Below, one piece after another: positions 47,306-56,974 of a DNA stretch of 64,000 nt. Source of the DNA: an uncultured Eubacteriales bacterium (GTDB lineage: Bacteria > Bacillota > Clostridia > Oscillospirales > CAG-272). The stretch covers positions 26,502 through 90,501 of the forward strand of contig CAKSER010000005.1 of assembly GCA_934447715.1 (NCBI GenBank), read 5' to 3'. The notes under the pieces are model-generated. The model ran no database searches and was not told the DNA's origin. It worked only from the letters and a program-made list of their open reading frames with translations. The number at the start of each line of letters is the position of its first letter. The stretch's first letter is position 1. Position numbers and translations under genes: made by a program.

Positions 47306-49225
47306 ATGAAAAACATGAAAAAGCTTTTGTCATTATCATGCGCTGCGGCTCTGGTATTTTCTCTTGCCGCGTGCCAAAAGGATTCGGGAAATTCCGGCAG
47401 CACCGAAAGCACCGGAAGCACCGGAAGTACCGAAAGCAGCCAGACCGGCGAATATGCCGGAACTACGGTTATAGGAAAGATCACAGCCGTAAAGGATTCG
47501 ACCGTGACGGTTCAGCTCGGGGAGCTGACCGAAAGCGATAACCGCCCGGGAATGCCCGATGGCAGCGGTGACGGAAACGGACAAACACCACCCGAAATGC
47601 CTAACGGAAACGGCGACGGTAACGGACAGACTCCTCCGGAAAAGCCGGACGGGGACAGCAATCAAAGCGAACAGACCCCTCCCGAGATGCCGAGCGGTAG
47701 CGGAAGCGGCGACGGGCAAACACCTCCCGAAAAACCGGACGGAGACGGCAGCCAAAACGGTCAGGCGCCTTCCGGCGGAAATACACCCGGCGGCGCTCCG
47801 GGCTCTTCAAAGACATTTACGGCAGGCGACAAGACGACCAGCGTAGATCTTTCGGGAGCTTCTATTGAAAAGGATTCGCAGAAGATCTCTGTAAGCGACC
47901 TCAGCGAGGGAGATATTCTTTCGATCACATTTGACGGCGACGGCAAGGCGGCATCGGCTTCGGTTGTATCGCTTGACTCCTGGAACCCCGGCGGAAACGG
48001 TGGGAACGGTAATTTCGGCGGCTCTGACAGTGTAACGCAGGGAGACAGTGCAAACACGATCAGCGAGGACGGAACCTATAAGGACATGACCTACACCTCT
48101 ACAGGAGACGACGAAAACGCCCTGCGCATCGACGGCGCGGCCGTAACTCTTGACGGCATAACGGTCGACAAAAGCGCAGGAGCTACCTCCAACACCGAAA
48201 ACGGAGACTTCTACGGTGTCAATGCCGCGCTTCTTGCAACAAACGGTGCGAGCGTGACAATTAAGAACGCCAAGGTGACCTCATCCGTGCAGAACGGAAA
48301 CGGCGTGTTCAGCTACGGCAGCGGAACAACCGTAAGCATCTCGGATTCCGAAATCACAACAACCGCTGACAATTCCGGAGGCATCCAGACCACCGGAGGC
48401 GGAACAACCAATGCAAGCAATCTGACTGTCGTAACCTCAGGAAACTCATCCGCTGCGATCCGCTCTGACAGAGGCGGCGGAACGGTAAATGTAAACGGCG
48501 GCAGCTACACCTCAAACGGCTACAACTCCCCTGCAATCTATTCGACAGCAACTATAAGCGTTTCGGATGCGCTTCTTACCGCCAACAATTCGGAGGCGCT
48601 TGTAATCGAGGGCAAGAACTCGATTACGCTTGAAAACTGCACGGTTGTCGGCAACATGAGCGACACCGAGGGAACAAGCTCGAGCGAAAATGTTCACAAT
48701 GTAATGATCTATCAGTCGATGAGCGGCGATGCGGATGTCGGCACCTCGTCATTTTCGATGACAGGCGGCAGTCTCACATCAAAGAACGGCGATATGTTCT
48801 ATGTTACAAACACACATTGCATTTTAAGCCTTTGCAATGCAGAGCTTATAAATGAGGACAGCGACGCATACCTTCTGCGCGTCACAGGCAATTCCGCAAG
48901 CCGCGGATGGGGGACTGCAGGCAGCAACGGCGCACAGGTCGAGCTTACCGCAGACGAGCAGACGCTTGAGGGAAATATCATTGTAGACACAATTTCGACT
49001 CTTAATATGACCCTTAAAAACGGAAGCGTTTTTAGCGGCACGGTAAATATCACCGAAAACGAGCAGAACGGCACGGCGGTAAACGATAATGCGGTAATCA
49101 CAATCGAAAGCGGCTGCACCTGGAGCCTGACAGGCGACTGCACTGTAACAAGCATTACAAACAACGGAACAATCAATTTTAACGGCTACACAATCACTCT
49201 TGCCGACGGAACCGTTTTAAAATAA
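47306..49225 (+). CDS. Beta-helix lipoprotein with Pro/Gly-rich repeats
   Basis: 639 residues. Signal ends in lipobox FSLAAC (Cys 23). Residues about 80-165 hold four to five repeats of the type MPDGSGDGNGQTPPE, a wall-spanning or flexible linker. Residues from about 245 to the end are right-handed beta-helix repeats, Asn/Ser/Thr-rich (ALRIDGAAVTLDGITVDKSAG and on). Such proteins may bind carbohydrate at the surface; no catalytic motif is visible. GGAG lies nine bases before the ATG. Confidence 0.82.
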   Translation: MKNMKKLLSLSCAAALVFSLAACQKDSGNSGSTESTGSTGSTESSQTGEYAGTTVIGKITAVKDSTVTVQLGELTESDNRPGMPDGSGDGNGQTPPEMPNGNGDGNGQTPPEKPDGDSNQSEQTPPEMPSGSGSGDGQTPPEKPDGDGSQNGQAPSGGNTPGGAPGSSKTFTAGDKTTSVDLSGASIEKDSQKISVSDLSEGDILSITFDGDGKAASASVVSLDSWNPGGNGGNGNFGGSDSVTQGDSANTISEDGTYKDMTYTSTGDDENALRIDGAAVTLDGITVDKSAGATSNTENGDFYGVNAALLATNGASVTIKNAKVTSSVQNGNGVFSYGSGTTVSISDSEITTTADNSGGIQTTGGGTTNASNLTVVTSGNSSAAIRSDRGGGTVNVNGGSYTSNGYNSPAIYSTATISVSDALLTANNSEALVIEGKNSITLENCTVVGNMSDTEGTSSSENVHNVMIYQSMSGDADVGTSSFSMTGGSLTSKNGDMFYVTNTHCILSLCNAELINEDSDAYLLRVTGNSASRGWGTAGSNGAQVELTADEQTLEGNIIVDTISTLNMTLKNGSVFSGTVNITENEQNGTAVNDNAVITIESGCTWSLTGDCTVTSITNNGTINFNGYTITLADGTVLK

Positions 49226-49249
49226 CCAAATAAAAAGCAGCTTAATGCC

Positions 49250-49289
49250 AAAAGCCGCCCGATCGATTTTAGGATCAGGCGGCTTTTTT
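49250..49289. terminator. Terminator after the beta-helix gene
   Basis: AAAAGCCGCC-c-GATC pairs with GATC-a-GGCGGCTTTTTT across a short loop. Confidence 0.85.
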
Positions 49290-49341
49290 GAACTGCTTAT
49301 CTTTTTTGATCTCTTTTAGTGGTGCAATGTTATGCGTGATT

Positions 49342-51114
49342 TCAGGATGCCTGCTCGAACTGGCTGTTGTAAAGCTCGGCGTAGAATCCTCCTCGCTGCA
49401 TCAGCTCATCATGCGTTCCGCTTTCGATTACGTCTCCGTCGCGCATAACAAGGATCAGATCGGCATTTTTGATTGTGGAAAGGCGGTGCGCGATCACAAA
49501 GCTGGTGCGCCCCTTTGTAAGCTCATCCATTGCGCGCTGAATCAGAAGCTCTGTGCGTGTGTCGACAGATGAGGTCGCCTCGTCAAGAATCAGCATCGGG
49601 GCGTTCTGCAGCATGGCACGGGCAATCGTAAGAAGCTGCTTCTGACCTGCGGAGATGCTTGCGCTTTCCGAAAGAACCGTGTCAAAGCCGTGGGGCAGCG
49701 TATGAACAAATTTATCAAGACCGCAAGCGCGGCAGACCTTTTCGAGCTGCTCGTCGGTAATGCCCTCCATGTTGTAGACAAGATTTTCCCGAACCGTTCC
49801 CTCAAAAAGCCATGTGTCCTGCAGAACCATGCTGAACAGCTTATGCACGTTTTCGCGGCTCATATCGGATATCGGAACACCATCGATTTTAATTGTGCCG
49901 CTGTTTATTTCAAAGAAGCGCATCAGCAGATTGACCATTGTTGTCTTTCCTGCACCGGTAGGCCCTACAATTGCGACCTTCTGACCCGGATGAACCTCTG
50001 CCGAAAAGTCCTTTATAATTATCTTGTCCGGAGTGTCGGGATAGCTGAAGCGGACATGCTCGAAGCTGACAGCGCCGCGAGCATCTGTAAGAACGTCGGT
50101 TTTTTCGCTTTCGTCGGGCATTTCCTCGCTTTCAAGGAAGTCGAAGATGCGGTGTGCGGAAGCCGAGGCTGTCTGCATGTTGGTAAGCCCCTGTGCCATC
50201 TGGGTAAGCGGAGATGTGAACAGGCGCACATAGAGAATAAAGGAGACGATTACGCCGAACTCGATTGTACCGTTTATGGCAAGAACCGAACCGAAAACGC
50301 ATACTGCGACATAGGCAATATTGCCGACGATGTTCATAAGCGGCTGCATCATTCCGGAAAGGAACTGCGACTTCCAGTTTGCGTCATAGACTGCATAATT
50401 GAGCTTGTTAAACCGCTCCCCGATCCTTTTTTCTGCACGGCTTATCCGTACAACCTCATGACCGGAATACATTTCCTCTACATATCCGTTAAGCTCGCCC
50501 AAGCTCTTTTGTCTTGCCGAAAAGAAGCGCTGGGATTTTAACATGATCAGAACGGTTAAAAGCATGCCGAAAAATGTTACGCCGATAGAAATAAGCGCAA
50601 GATGCCATTCGGTTACAAACATCATGATAAGGCATCCGACAAACTGCGTCGCGGCGCTGATGATCGTCGGCAGGCTGTTTGTAAGCCCCTGCTGCAGGGT
50701 GGAAACATCGTTTGTTATCCGGCTTAAAATGTCGCCCTGGGATGTGGTATTAAAATATTTCTGCGGCACTTTGTTTATCTTTTCGGAAAGCTCGCCGCGC
50801 ATCCGATAGGACATTTTCAGGGTGACAACAGACATTGTATAGTGCTGAATAAAGCTGAAGACAGCGCTCAATATATAAATTACTGCAAGGAAAATGCCGA
50901 TTTTTGCAATCGCCGCAAGGTCAATGCTTCCTGCAAGCCCGTCGGACATCAATGTAGCGATCCTTCCGATTTTGTCCGGACCGATAATCGTCATGACGGC
51001 GCTGAGTGCCGCAAGGATCAGGGCAGTGATGATAATTCCCATGCTTTGGCGCATGTATTCGGTAACTTTAGGTATAGCCGAGCCTATATTGCTTTTTTTG
51101 TCATTTCGTTTCAT
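49342..51114 (-). CDS. ABC exporter, fused membrane and ATPase domains (half 2)
   Basis: 590 residues from the ATG at 51114 with GGAGG upstream. Six membrane helices in the first 330 residues, then an ATPase domain: Walker A GPTGAGKTT, Q loop VLQDTW, signature ISAGQKQ, Walker B LILDEATSSVD, switch IAHRLS. MDR-type. It partners with the gene just upstream, so the two probably make a heterodimer. Likely under MarR control. Confidence 0.95.
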   Translation of the reverse strand: MKRNDKKSNIGSAIPKVTEYMRQSMGIIITALILAALSAVMTIIGPDKIGRIATLMSDGLAGSIDLAAIAKIGIFLAVIYILSAVFSFIQHYTMSVVTLKMSYRMRGELSEKINKVPQKYFNTTSQGDILSRITNDVSTLQQGLTNSLPTIISAATQFVGCLIMMFVTEWHLALISIGVTFFGMLLTVLIMLKSQRFFSARQKSLGELNGYVEEMYSGHEVVRISRAEKRIGERFNKLNYAVYDANWKSQFLSGMMQPLMNIVGNIAYVAVCVFGSVLAINGTIEFGVIVSFILYVRLFTSPLTQMAQGLTNMQTASASAHRIFDFLESEEMPDESEKTDVLTDARGAVSFEHVRFSYPDTPDKIIIKDFSAEVHPGQKVAIVGPTGAGKTTMVNLLMRFFEINSGTIKIDGVPISDMSRENVHKLFSMVLQDTWLFEGTVRENLVYNMEGITDEQLEKVCRACGLDKFVHTLPHGFDTVLSESASISAGQKQLLTIARAMLQNAPMLILDEATSSVDTRTELLIQRAMDELTKGRTSFVIAHRLSTIKNADLILVMRDGDVIESGTHDELMQRGGFYAELYNSQFEQAS

Positions 51115-51127
51115 TTTCTCCGCCTCC

Positions 51128-52882
51128 TTATGCAAGCTCCGAGGCGCTTAGCTGCGATGTTGCAATTTCGCAGTAAACCTCGCATGAGCGCATCAGCTCC
51201 TCGTGCGTGCCCATACCGACAGCCTCTCCGCGGTCAAGAACGATGATCTTATCCGCATGGCGGATCGTGCTGATGCGCTGGGCAACGATGATCTTTGTCG
51301 TGTCCTTAAGCTGCTCGTTTAATCCCTCGCGCAGCCTTGCATCGGTCTTGTAATCAAGAGCCGAAAAGGAATCGTCGAAGATCAGAATTTCCGGCTTCCT
51401 TGCAAGCGCACGGGCAATAGAAAGCCTCTGCTTCTGTCCGCCGGACACATTGCGTCCGAGCTGTGCGATTTCATGTTCTGTTCCCTCCGGCAGCCTGTCG
51501 ACAAATTCCTTCGCCTGCGAAAGCTCAATCGCGTTTTTCAGTCTTGCCTCATTCGAGTCGGCAGCGCTTTCTCCGAAAAGCACATTGTCCTTTATCGTAC
51601 CGGAGAACAGGACGGCTTTCTGTGTGACATAGCCCAGCTTGTCATACAGAGCGTCAAAGGTGTAGTTCTTTACGTTTACACCGTCGACAAGCACTTCGCC
51701 GGAGGTCGCATCGTAAAAGCGCGGAATCAGACCGATCAGTGTCGACTTTCCGCTTCCGGTCGCACCGATAATCGCCAGCGTTTCTCCCTTGTTTACCTTG
51801 AAATCGATATCCGTAAGCTCGTTTTCGCTAGCATGCGGATAACAAAAGGAGACGTTTTTAAATTCGACCGTTCCGACCTCGTTTCCGCTTTGAACGCTGC
51901 CCTCGACAATCGACGCCTTGCGGTCAAGTACCTCGTTTATACGCTCGGCGGATACCTGTGCCTGCGGAAGCAGCATGAAGATCATGGCAAGCATCATAAA
52001 GGACATTACGATATAGGTAGCATATGTGCTGAATACGAGCACCTCGCTGAACATTGTAAGACGCGCGCCCATATCGGTAAGTGCAATATTGCTGACAAGC
52101 GCCGCACCGACCCAGTAGATTGCAAGAGCAAGACCGTTCATGCCGAGCGACATTGTCGGCTGCACAAGCGCAAAGAGCTTCTGGTTTTTCATCTGTAAAT
52201 CCATCATGCCGCGGCTCGGGCCGTCAAATTTTTCATTCTGAAACTCTTCGGCGTTAAAGGCATGCACGACATTGATTCCGGTCAGATTTTCACGCGCGAC
52301 ACGGTTGATTTTATCTGTCATTTTCTGCACAAGGCGGAAGCGCGGAATGCAGGAACCCATGATCAGCAGCACCGTAACAAACAGCACAACAACAAAGGCG
52401 GCGGTGACGGCGGAAAGCTCCCAGCTCTTGCCGAGAATCTTGATAATCGCCCAGACCGCCATGATCGGCGCCTTGATCATCATCTGAAGCCCCATTGCGA
52501 TAATCATCTGGATCTGTGTAATATCGTTTGTGGTTCTTGTAATCAGGCTCGGAACCGAAAAGTCCTGCATTTCTTCGCTTCCGATGTCCATTACATGGAA
52601 AAACAGCTTTTCGCGGACGGCAAAGCTGAAGCCGGATGCACATCTTGCGGCAAGAAATCCGCAGGCAATCGCAAGCGCCGCGCTTATAACCGTACAGCCG
52701 AGCATTTTAAGCCCGACATTCATAATGTCCGCGGTCGTGCCCGAGGTTTTTATAAGCACCGTAAGCTCTGTCATGTAATCCGGCAGGCGCAGGTCAAAAT
52801 AGATCTGCACCACAACGAACAAAAGGCAAAAAAGCGCCATCAGCTTCTCTTTTTTGCGCATGTTTTTTAAAAGCTTAATCAT
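51128..52882 (-). CDS. ABC exporter, fused membrane and ATPase domains (half 1)
   Basis: 584 residues. Six membrane helices, then Walker A GATGSGKST, Q loop VTQKAV, signature VSGGQKQR, Walker B LIFDDSFSALD with Asp in place of the catalytic Glu, and switch VAQRIST with Gln in place of His. Loss of these two residues marks the degenerate site of heterodimeric exporters (as in LmrCD/TM287-288). The partner gene keeps both. Confidence 0.95.
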   Translation of the reverse strand: MIKLLKNMRKKEKLMALFCLLFVVVQIYFDLRLPDYMTELTVLIKTSGTTADIMNVGLKMLGCTVISAALAIACGFLAARCASGFSFAVREKLFFHVMDIGSEEMQDFSVPSLITRTTNDITQIQMIIAMGLQMMIKAPIMAVWAIIKILGKSWELSAVTAAFVVVLFVTVLLIMGSCIPRFRLVQKMTDKINRVARENLTGINVVHAFNAEEFQNEKFDGPSRGMMDLQMKNQKLFALVQPTMSLGMNGLALAIYWVGAALVSNIALTDMGARLTMFSEVLVFSTYATYIVMSFMMLAMIFMLLPQAQVSAERINEVLDRKASIVEGSVQSGNEVGTVEFKNVSFCYPHASENELTDIDFKVNKGETLAIIGATGSGKSTLIGLIPRFYDATSGEVLVDGVNVKNYTFDALYDKLGYVTQKAVLFSGTIKDNVLFGESAADSNEARLKNAIELSQAKEFVDRLPEGTEHEIAQLGRNVSGGQKQRLSIARALARKPEILIFDDSFSALDYKTDARLREGLNEQLKDTTKIIVAQRISTIRHADKIIVLDRGEAVGMGTHEELMRSCEVYCEIATSQLSASELA

Positions 52883-53366
52883 TTTTTTCTTCGTTTTCTC
52901 CTTTTCCCTGAGAATTGCCGCTCTTGCGGATCTGCTCGATGTTAAGGCTCATTACCGCAAGGCAGCTGCAAAAGGTCTCAATATCCGAATCCGACAGCCC
53001 GTCAAGCAGACTTTTTGCAAAGCTCCTTTGCTTTTCGCGGCCCTTTTCAATGATGCTGTTTGCCTTATCTGTGCAGACAAGCTGCGTTTTTCTTCTGTCG
53101 CCTGCAACCGACTGCCGCAAAAGCAGCCCCTCGTTTACCAGCCTGTCGATATGTACCGACACGATTCCGGTTTTAAGTCCCCGACACCGGCAGATGTCCT
53201 TTGCCGTGCCGCTTTCCGGATTGTTTGCGATAAACATCAGTATATCAACAGCCATAGGCGGCAGCCCTGTTTCCTTGCAGATCGGCTGAAGCACGGTATG
53301 ATACGCCTCGATAAAACGGTTTGCTCCGTTAAACATTTTTGACGCAGTAAAATTCCATTCGTTCAT
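52875..53366 (-). CDS. MarR-family transcriptional regulator
   Basis: 163 residues. FIANNPESGTAKDICRCRGLKTGIVSVHIDRLVNEGLLLRQSVAGDRRKTQLVCT is the MarR winged helix with the D-x-R wing. The C-terminal helix dimerises and ends in charged residues. It overlaps the ABC gene by 8 bases and has an operator-like palindrome upstream. It probably represses its own operon until an exported drug or metabolite binds. Confidence 0.92.
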   Translation of the reverse strand: MNEWNFTASKMFNGANRFIEAYHTVLQPICKETGLPPMAVDILMFIANNPESGTAKDICRCRGLKTGIVSVHIDRLVNEGLLLRQSVAGDRRKTQLVCTDKANSIIEKGREKQRSFAKSLLDGLSDSDIETFCSCLAVMSLNIEQIRKSGNSQGKGENEEKND

Positions 53367-53382
53367 ATTGACCTCTCAACAG

Positions 53383-53408
53383 TAGATATTCTAATATTGG
53401 AATATCTA
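53383..53408. promoter_or_regulatory. MarR operator palindrome
   Basis: Perfect 9-bp inverted repeat TAGATATTC-N8-GAATATCTA, 17 bases upstream of the marR start. Confidence 0.7.
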
Positions 53409-53500
53409 TTATTATATTCAATTTGCCGCAAATGTCAAGAGGCTTTTAAAAAAATTTTTTCTTTTAATAAGCACTTAAAATGCACCGAAAACACCAAAAA

Positions 53501-53528
53501 CGGCACAGCCCGTTTAAGGGCTGTGCCG
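53501..53528. terminator. Bidirectional terminator
   Basis: Perfect 11-bp stem CGGCACAGCCC / GGGCTGTGCCG with a 6-base loop. T runs lie on both sides. It ends the mnmA transcript and faces the marR promoter. Confidence 0.9.
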
Positions 53529-53583
53529 TTTTAGTAAATAAAGATGCGAAAATCAATAATTTAATTTAATGTAAGATATACTC

Positions 53584-54654
53584 TCATTTCGGGTAGATAG
53601 TCCCTCCGCCGAGAACCGTGTCTTCGTCATAAAGCACCGCTGCCTGCCCCGGAGTTATGGCTCTCTGGGGCTCGTCAAAGATTATCCGGACGGCATTTTC
53701 GCTAAGCGGTATTACGGTCGCAGGCTGTTCGGGCTGGCGGTAACGGATTTTTGCCTTGCAGCGAAATTCCTTTTCCGGAGCCCTGCCGCTTATCCAGTTG
53801 AAATCCGAGACGTAAGCCTCTGTGCTGAACAGATCCTTGTTTTTCCCTAGAACGACGGTATTGCTTTCGGGGCAGATTTTGCAGACATAAAGCGGCTCCG
53901 AGCTTGAAATTCCGAGTCCCTTTCTCTGACCTATCGTGTAATGTATTACTCCCTTGTGCTTTCCGAGAGGCTTGCCGTCAAAGTCGACAAAATCCCCCTC
54001 CTTCGGCTTGCAGCCGGTTCTCAGCTCAATAACACCGGCATAATCGCCGTCGGGCACAAAGCAGATATCCTGGCTGTCCGGCTTTGCGGCATTGATAAAG
54101 CCGTTTTGCTCCGCCATTTCGCGAACCTCGGTTTTTTTGAAATTCCCGAGCGGCAGCTTTGTTTTTGCAAGCTGCTCCTGTGTCATCGAATACAGCACAT
54201 AGCTCTGATCCTTTGTTATATCAAGCGCCTTTTTTAAAACAAAGCAGCCGTCATGCTCCTCGATTCTTGCGTAATGTCCGGTTACGACATAATCGCAGCC
54301 GAGAATTTCCGCGCGTTCAAAGAGCTTTCCGAATTTTAAATAGCGGTTGCAGTCGATGCACGGATTCGGAGTTATACCGTGCTGATAGCTTTCGATGAAC
54401 CTTTTTATAACGGTATTGTTAAAGTCCATCGTAAAATTGAACACAAAGTACTGCATGCCGAGTCTGTAGGCGACGCTGCGCGCGTCCTCCACGTCCTCAA
54501 GCGAGCAGCAGGTTTTCGTGCGCTCAATGCCGATATCCTCGTTATTAAACAGCTTCATCGTACAGCCTATGCACTCAAAGCCTTCGTCGATCATCAATTT
54601 GGCAGCAAGCGAGGAATCCACTCCTCCGCTCATTGCAATCAGTGCCTTTTTCAT
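53584..54654 (-). CDS. mnmA: tRNA-specific 2-thiouridylase MnmA
   Basis: 356 residues from the ATG at 54654 with AAAGGA upstream. MSGGVDSS is the PP-loop; NPCIDCNRYLKFG holds one catalytic cysteine and DSQDICFVP the second. GKHKGVIHYTIGQRKGLGIS and ITPGQAAVLYDED are C-terminal MnmA landmarks. It puts sulfur on U34 of tRNA for Lys, Glu and Gln. Its start lies just after the HD-domain gene stop, so it is coupled to it. Confidence 0.97.
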   Translation of the reverse strand: MKKALIAMSGGVDSSLAAKLMIDEGFECIGCTMKLFNNEDIGIERTKTCCSLEDVEDARSVAYRLGMQYFVFNFTMDFNNTVIKRFIESYQHGITPNPCIDCNRYLKFGKLFERAEILGCDYVVTGHYARIEEHDGCFVLKKALDITKDQSYVLYSMTQEQLAKTKLPLGNFKKTEVREMAEQNGFINAAKPDSQDICFVPDGDYAGVIELRTGCKPKEGDFVDFDGKPLGKHKGVIHYTIGQRKGLGISSSEPLYVCKICPESNTVVLGKNKDLFSTEAYVSDFNWISGRAPEKEFRCKAKIRYRQPEQPATVIPLSENAVRIIFDEPQRAITPGQAAVLYDEDTVLGGGTIYPK

Positions 54655-54658
54655 TGTA

Positions 54659-55216
54659 TTATAAGTCCTTTTCACAGCTTCTCATTGCCGGAATCGTCTT
54701 TGATATCAGATCGTCAAGCGTCCATCCCAGCATATCTGCGCCGCGCTCGATTACTTCTCTTGAGCAGCCTGCGGCAAAATTCGCGTTTTTATATTTTTTC
54801 TTTACGGATTTAAGCTCCAGATCCGAAACGCTCTTTGACGGGCGCATGAGCGCGACCGCGCCGATTAGACCTGTAAGCTCGTCTACGGCATAAAGCACCT
54901 TTTCCATTTCGTGCTCCGGCACAATGTCGACCGTCAGCATATATCCGTGGCTTGATACCGCATGGATCAGCCGCTCGTCGATTCCTCTTTCTCTTAGGAT
55001 TTCCTGCTCCTTTATGCAGTGACTGTCCGGATACTGCTCAAAATCGAGGTCGTGAAGAATGCCGACAGACTCCCAAAAATCCGCCTCGCCACCGTATCCG
55101 AGCTCGTTTGCAAACCAGCGCATGACGCCTCCGACGGTTTTTCCGTGATTTAAATGGAATTCTCCCTTGTTATATTCTTTAAGTAATTCAAATGCTTCCT
55201 TTGGTGTAGGCGTCAT
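54659..55216 (-). CDS. HD-domain hydrolase
   Basis: 185 residues. HLNHGKTVGGVMRWFANELG, ILHDLDFEQYPDSHC and HAVSSHGYM give the HD metal ligands H...HD...H...D (DELTGLI). Proteins of this size with this end (RGADMLGWTLDDLI) are HD superfamily predicted hydrolases of unknown substrate. It is upstream of mnmA in one transcript. Confidence 0.88.
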   Translation of the reverse strand: MTPTPKEAFELLKEYNKGEFHLNHGKTVGGVMRWFANELGYGGEADFWESVGILHDLDFEQYPDSHCIKEQEILRERGIDERLIHAVSSHGYMLTVDIVPEHEMEKVLYAVDELTGLIGAVALMRPSKSVSDLELKSVKKKYKNANFAAGCSREVIERGADMLGWTLDDLISKTIPAMRSCEKDL

Positions 55217-55292
55217 TTTAAAATCCCCTCGATTCTATACGGTCACAGACTGAAATTTACTGTAGATATTATAGTTTCTTTGCGCGGTCTTG

Positions 55293-56663
55293 TCAAGCAG
55301 CGCTCTTCCGCATCAATCCCTGCCTGCGCTTTAAGCCTGCAAAGGCGATAAGACAAATTATAACCGAAAGCAGCGAGCCTGCCGAGGTTGCAAGACCCAT
55401 CGGGAAAAGGGTTGACGAAAACAGTTTTGAGGTAAGATAAACTCCCGGGACACGCACAAGGGCAATGGCAAGGATATTGTGCATAAACGACAGCCCGGAT
55501 TTTCCGCAGGCGCAGAAATAGCCGCTGAAGCAGAAATGTATTCCGGCAAAAATGCAGTCGAAAATATATCCGCGAAGATACTGTCCTCCGAGGCGGACCA
55601 CCTCGGCACCGTCGGATGTGCCCCGATCGGTGAACAGCGCAACAATCGGCTCTGCCGTGAACTGAACAACAGCCGTCACGATAATTCCGAAGCCGACGGC
55701 AAGCATGATTGCATACCGAAGCGTTTTTTCGGCTCTCTCCGGCTTTTCGGCACCGAAATTCTGTGCGCCGAGCGCCGAAACCGAGGACAGCATCGAGGAC
55801 GGGATCAAAAACAGGAAGCTGATGATCTTTTCCACAATTCCGACCGCTGCCGCATCGTTTAAGCCGCGATGGTTTGCAATAACCGTAATTACAATAAACG
55901 CAATCTGAATAAGCCCGTCCTGAAAGGCGATAGGAACACCGATTTTAAGAATTTTTCCCATAACGGGGCGGCTGGGCTTAAAATCCTCTTTTTTTATCGA
56001 AATGCTCTTTCTTTTCAGGATGACGGCAAGAGAAACGGCAACGCTGATTGCCTGTGAAAGCGTTGTACCGAGCGCCGCGCCGACAGGTCCGAGATGCATA
56101 ACGCCGATAAATAGATAATCAAGACCGATATTAAAGGCGCACGCGACGGCGATAAAGTACATCGGGCTTTTGCTGTCGCCGAGTCCGCGGAAGATCGAGC
56201 TTATGATGTTGTACGCCGTAATAAACGGAATTCCGATAAAGCAGACGGTAAGATATGCCGCCGTGCCGTCAATTGCCTTTTCGGGGGTTGACATCACAAG
56301 GACAATCGGATTTACAAGGAGCAGCAGAAGCACGGTAAGACCGACAGAAAGAGACATGAACAGCGTCACGGTGTTTCCGATGTCCTTAGCCGCCTGTCTT
56401 TTATTACCCGAGCCGATTGCCTGTCCGATACTGACCGTCGTTCCAATAGCAAGACCCACAATCATGACGGTGAGCATGTGCATGACCTGCGAGCCGATCG
56501 AGACTGCGGTCGTTCCGGCAACGTTCTCAAACTGCCCGACAATAAACAGATCCGCCATTCCGTAAAGCGTCTGCAAAAAGTATGAGAGCAGATACGGCAG
56601 CGAGAAAAGCAGCAGATTTTTAAGCACGCTTCCGGTTGTAAGTCTGTTTTCTGTTTGCTCCAT
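55293..56663 (-). CDS. MATE-family efflux transporter
   Basis: 456 residues with twelve membrane helices. MEQTENRLTTGSVLKNLLLFSLPYLLSYFLQTLYGMADLFIVGQF is a typical MATE start; later IGQAIGSGNKRQAAKDIGNTV and ALGAQNFGAEKPERAEKTLRYA. It exports cationic drugs or metabolites using Na+ or H+. It stands alone. Confidence 0.94.
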   Translation of the reverse strand: MEQTENRLTTGSVLKNLLLFSLPYLLSYFLQTLYGMADLFIVGQFENVAGTTAVSIGSQVMHMLTVMIVGLAIGTTVSIGQAIGSGNKRQAAKDIGNTVTLFMSLSVGLTVLLLLLVNPIVLVMSTPEKAIDGTAAYLTVCFIGIPFITAYNIISSIFRGLGDSKSPMYFIAVACAFNIGLDYLFIGVMHLGPVGAALGTTLSQAISVAVSLAVILKRKSISIKKEDFKPSRPVMGKILKIGVPIAFQDGLIQIAFIVITVIANHRGLNDAAAVGIVEKIISFLFLIPSSMLSSVSALGAQNFGAEKPERAEKTLRYAIMLAVGFGIIVTAVVQFTAEPIVALFTDRGTSDGAEVVRLGGQYLRGYIFDCIFAGIHFCFSGYFCACGKSGLSFMHNILAIALVRVPGVYLTSKLFSSTLFPMGLATSAGSLLSVIICLIAFAGLKRRQGLMRKSAA

Positions 56664-56974
56664 TTTTGACCTTCCTTGAATCCTACTTGCCTATATTAAT
56701 ACAAAAACGACGTGAAAACGCCGATGCCGTTTAAAATTACTAAGGAATTTACAATATCCACATCCGCGCGCTGCGCGGATGTGGATATTATACCACCTTT
56801 AGCTGCTGCCGCGTCAAGAGGAAAAATGTACAATCTAAAAGACACGCATGCCGCCTTCCGTTGTGTTATCTGCTTTGTGCGGAGCATACAGGCATATGCC
56901 GCCTTACAGCTTGACTTGCATAAAGGTTTTTGATATACTGAGATTATTCGGATTTTACCCTTACGGAGGCTTTT
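56664..56974. other. Gene-free region with long palindrome
   Basis: About 310 bases between the MATE gene and the deaminase-like gene, no convincing gene. The 37-base palindrome at 56753-56789 is the main feature. TTGACT...GATACT (56909-56942) is a possible promoter for the plus-strand gene. Confidence 0.5.
56753..56789. repeat. Perfect 17-bp stem palindrome
   Basis: AATATCCACATCCGCGC and its exact complement enclose a three-base loop. It has no T tract, so it is not a simple terminator. It resembles a REP/MITE-type genome repeat. Confidence 0.75.

Noticed and set aside
53584..54654. Phage-like PP-loop protein similar to the one at 32345
   Set aside because: Two catalytic cysteines and C-terminal domains show it is MnmA, a housekeeping tRNA enzyme.
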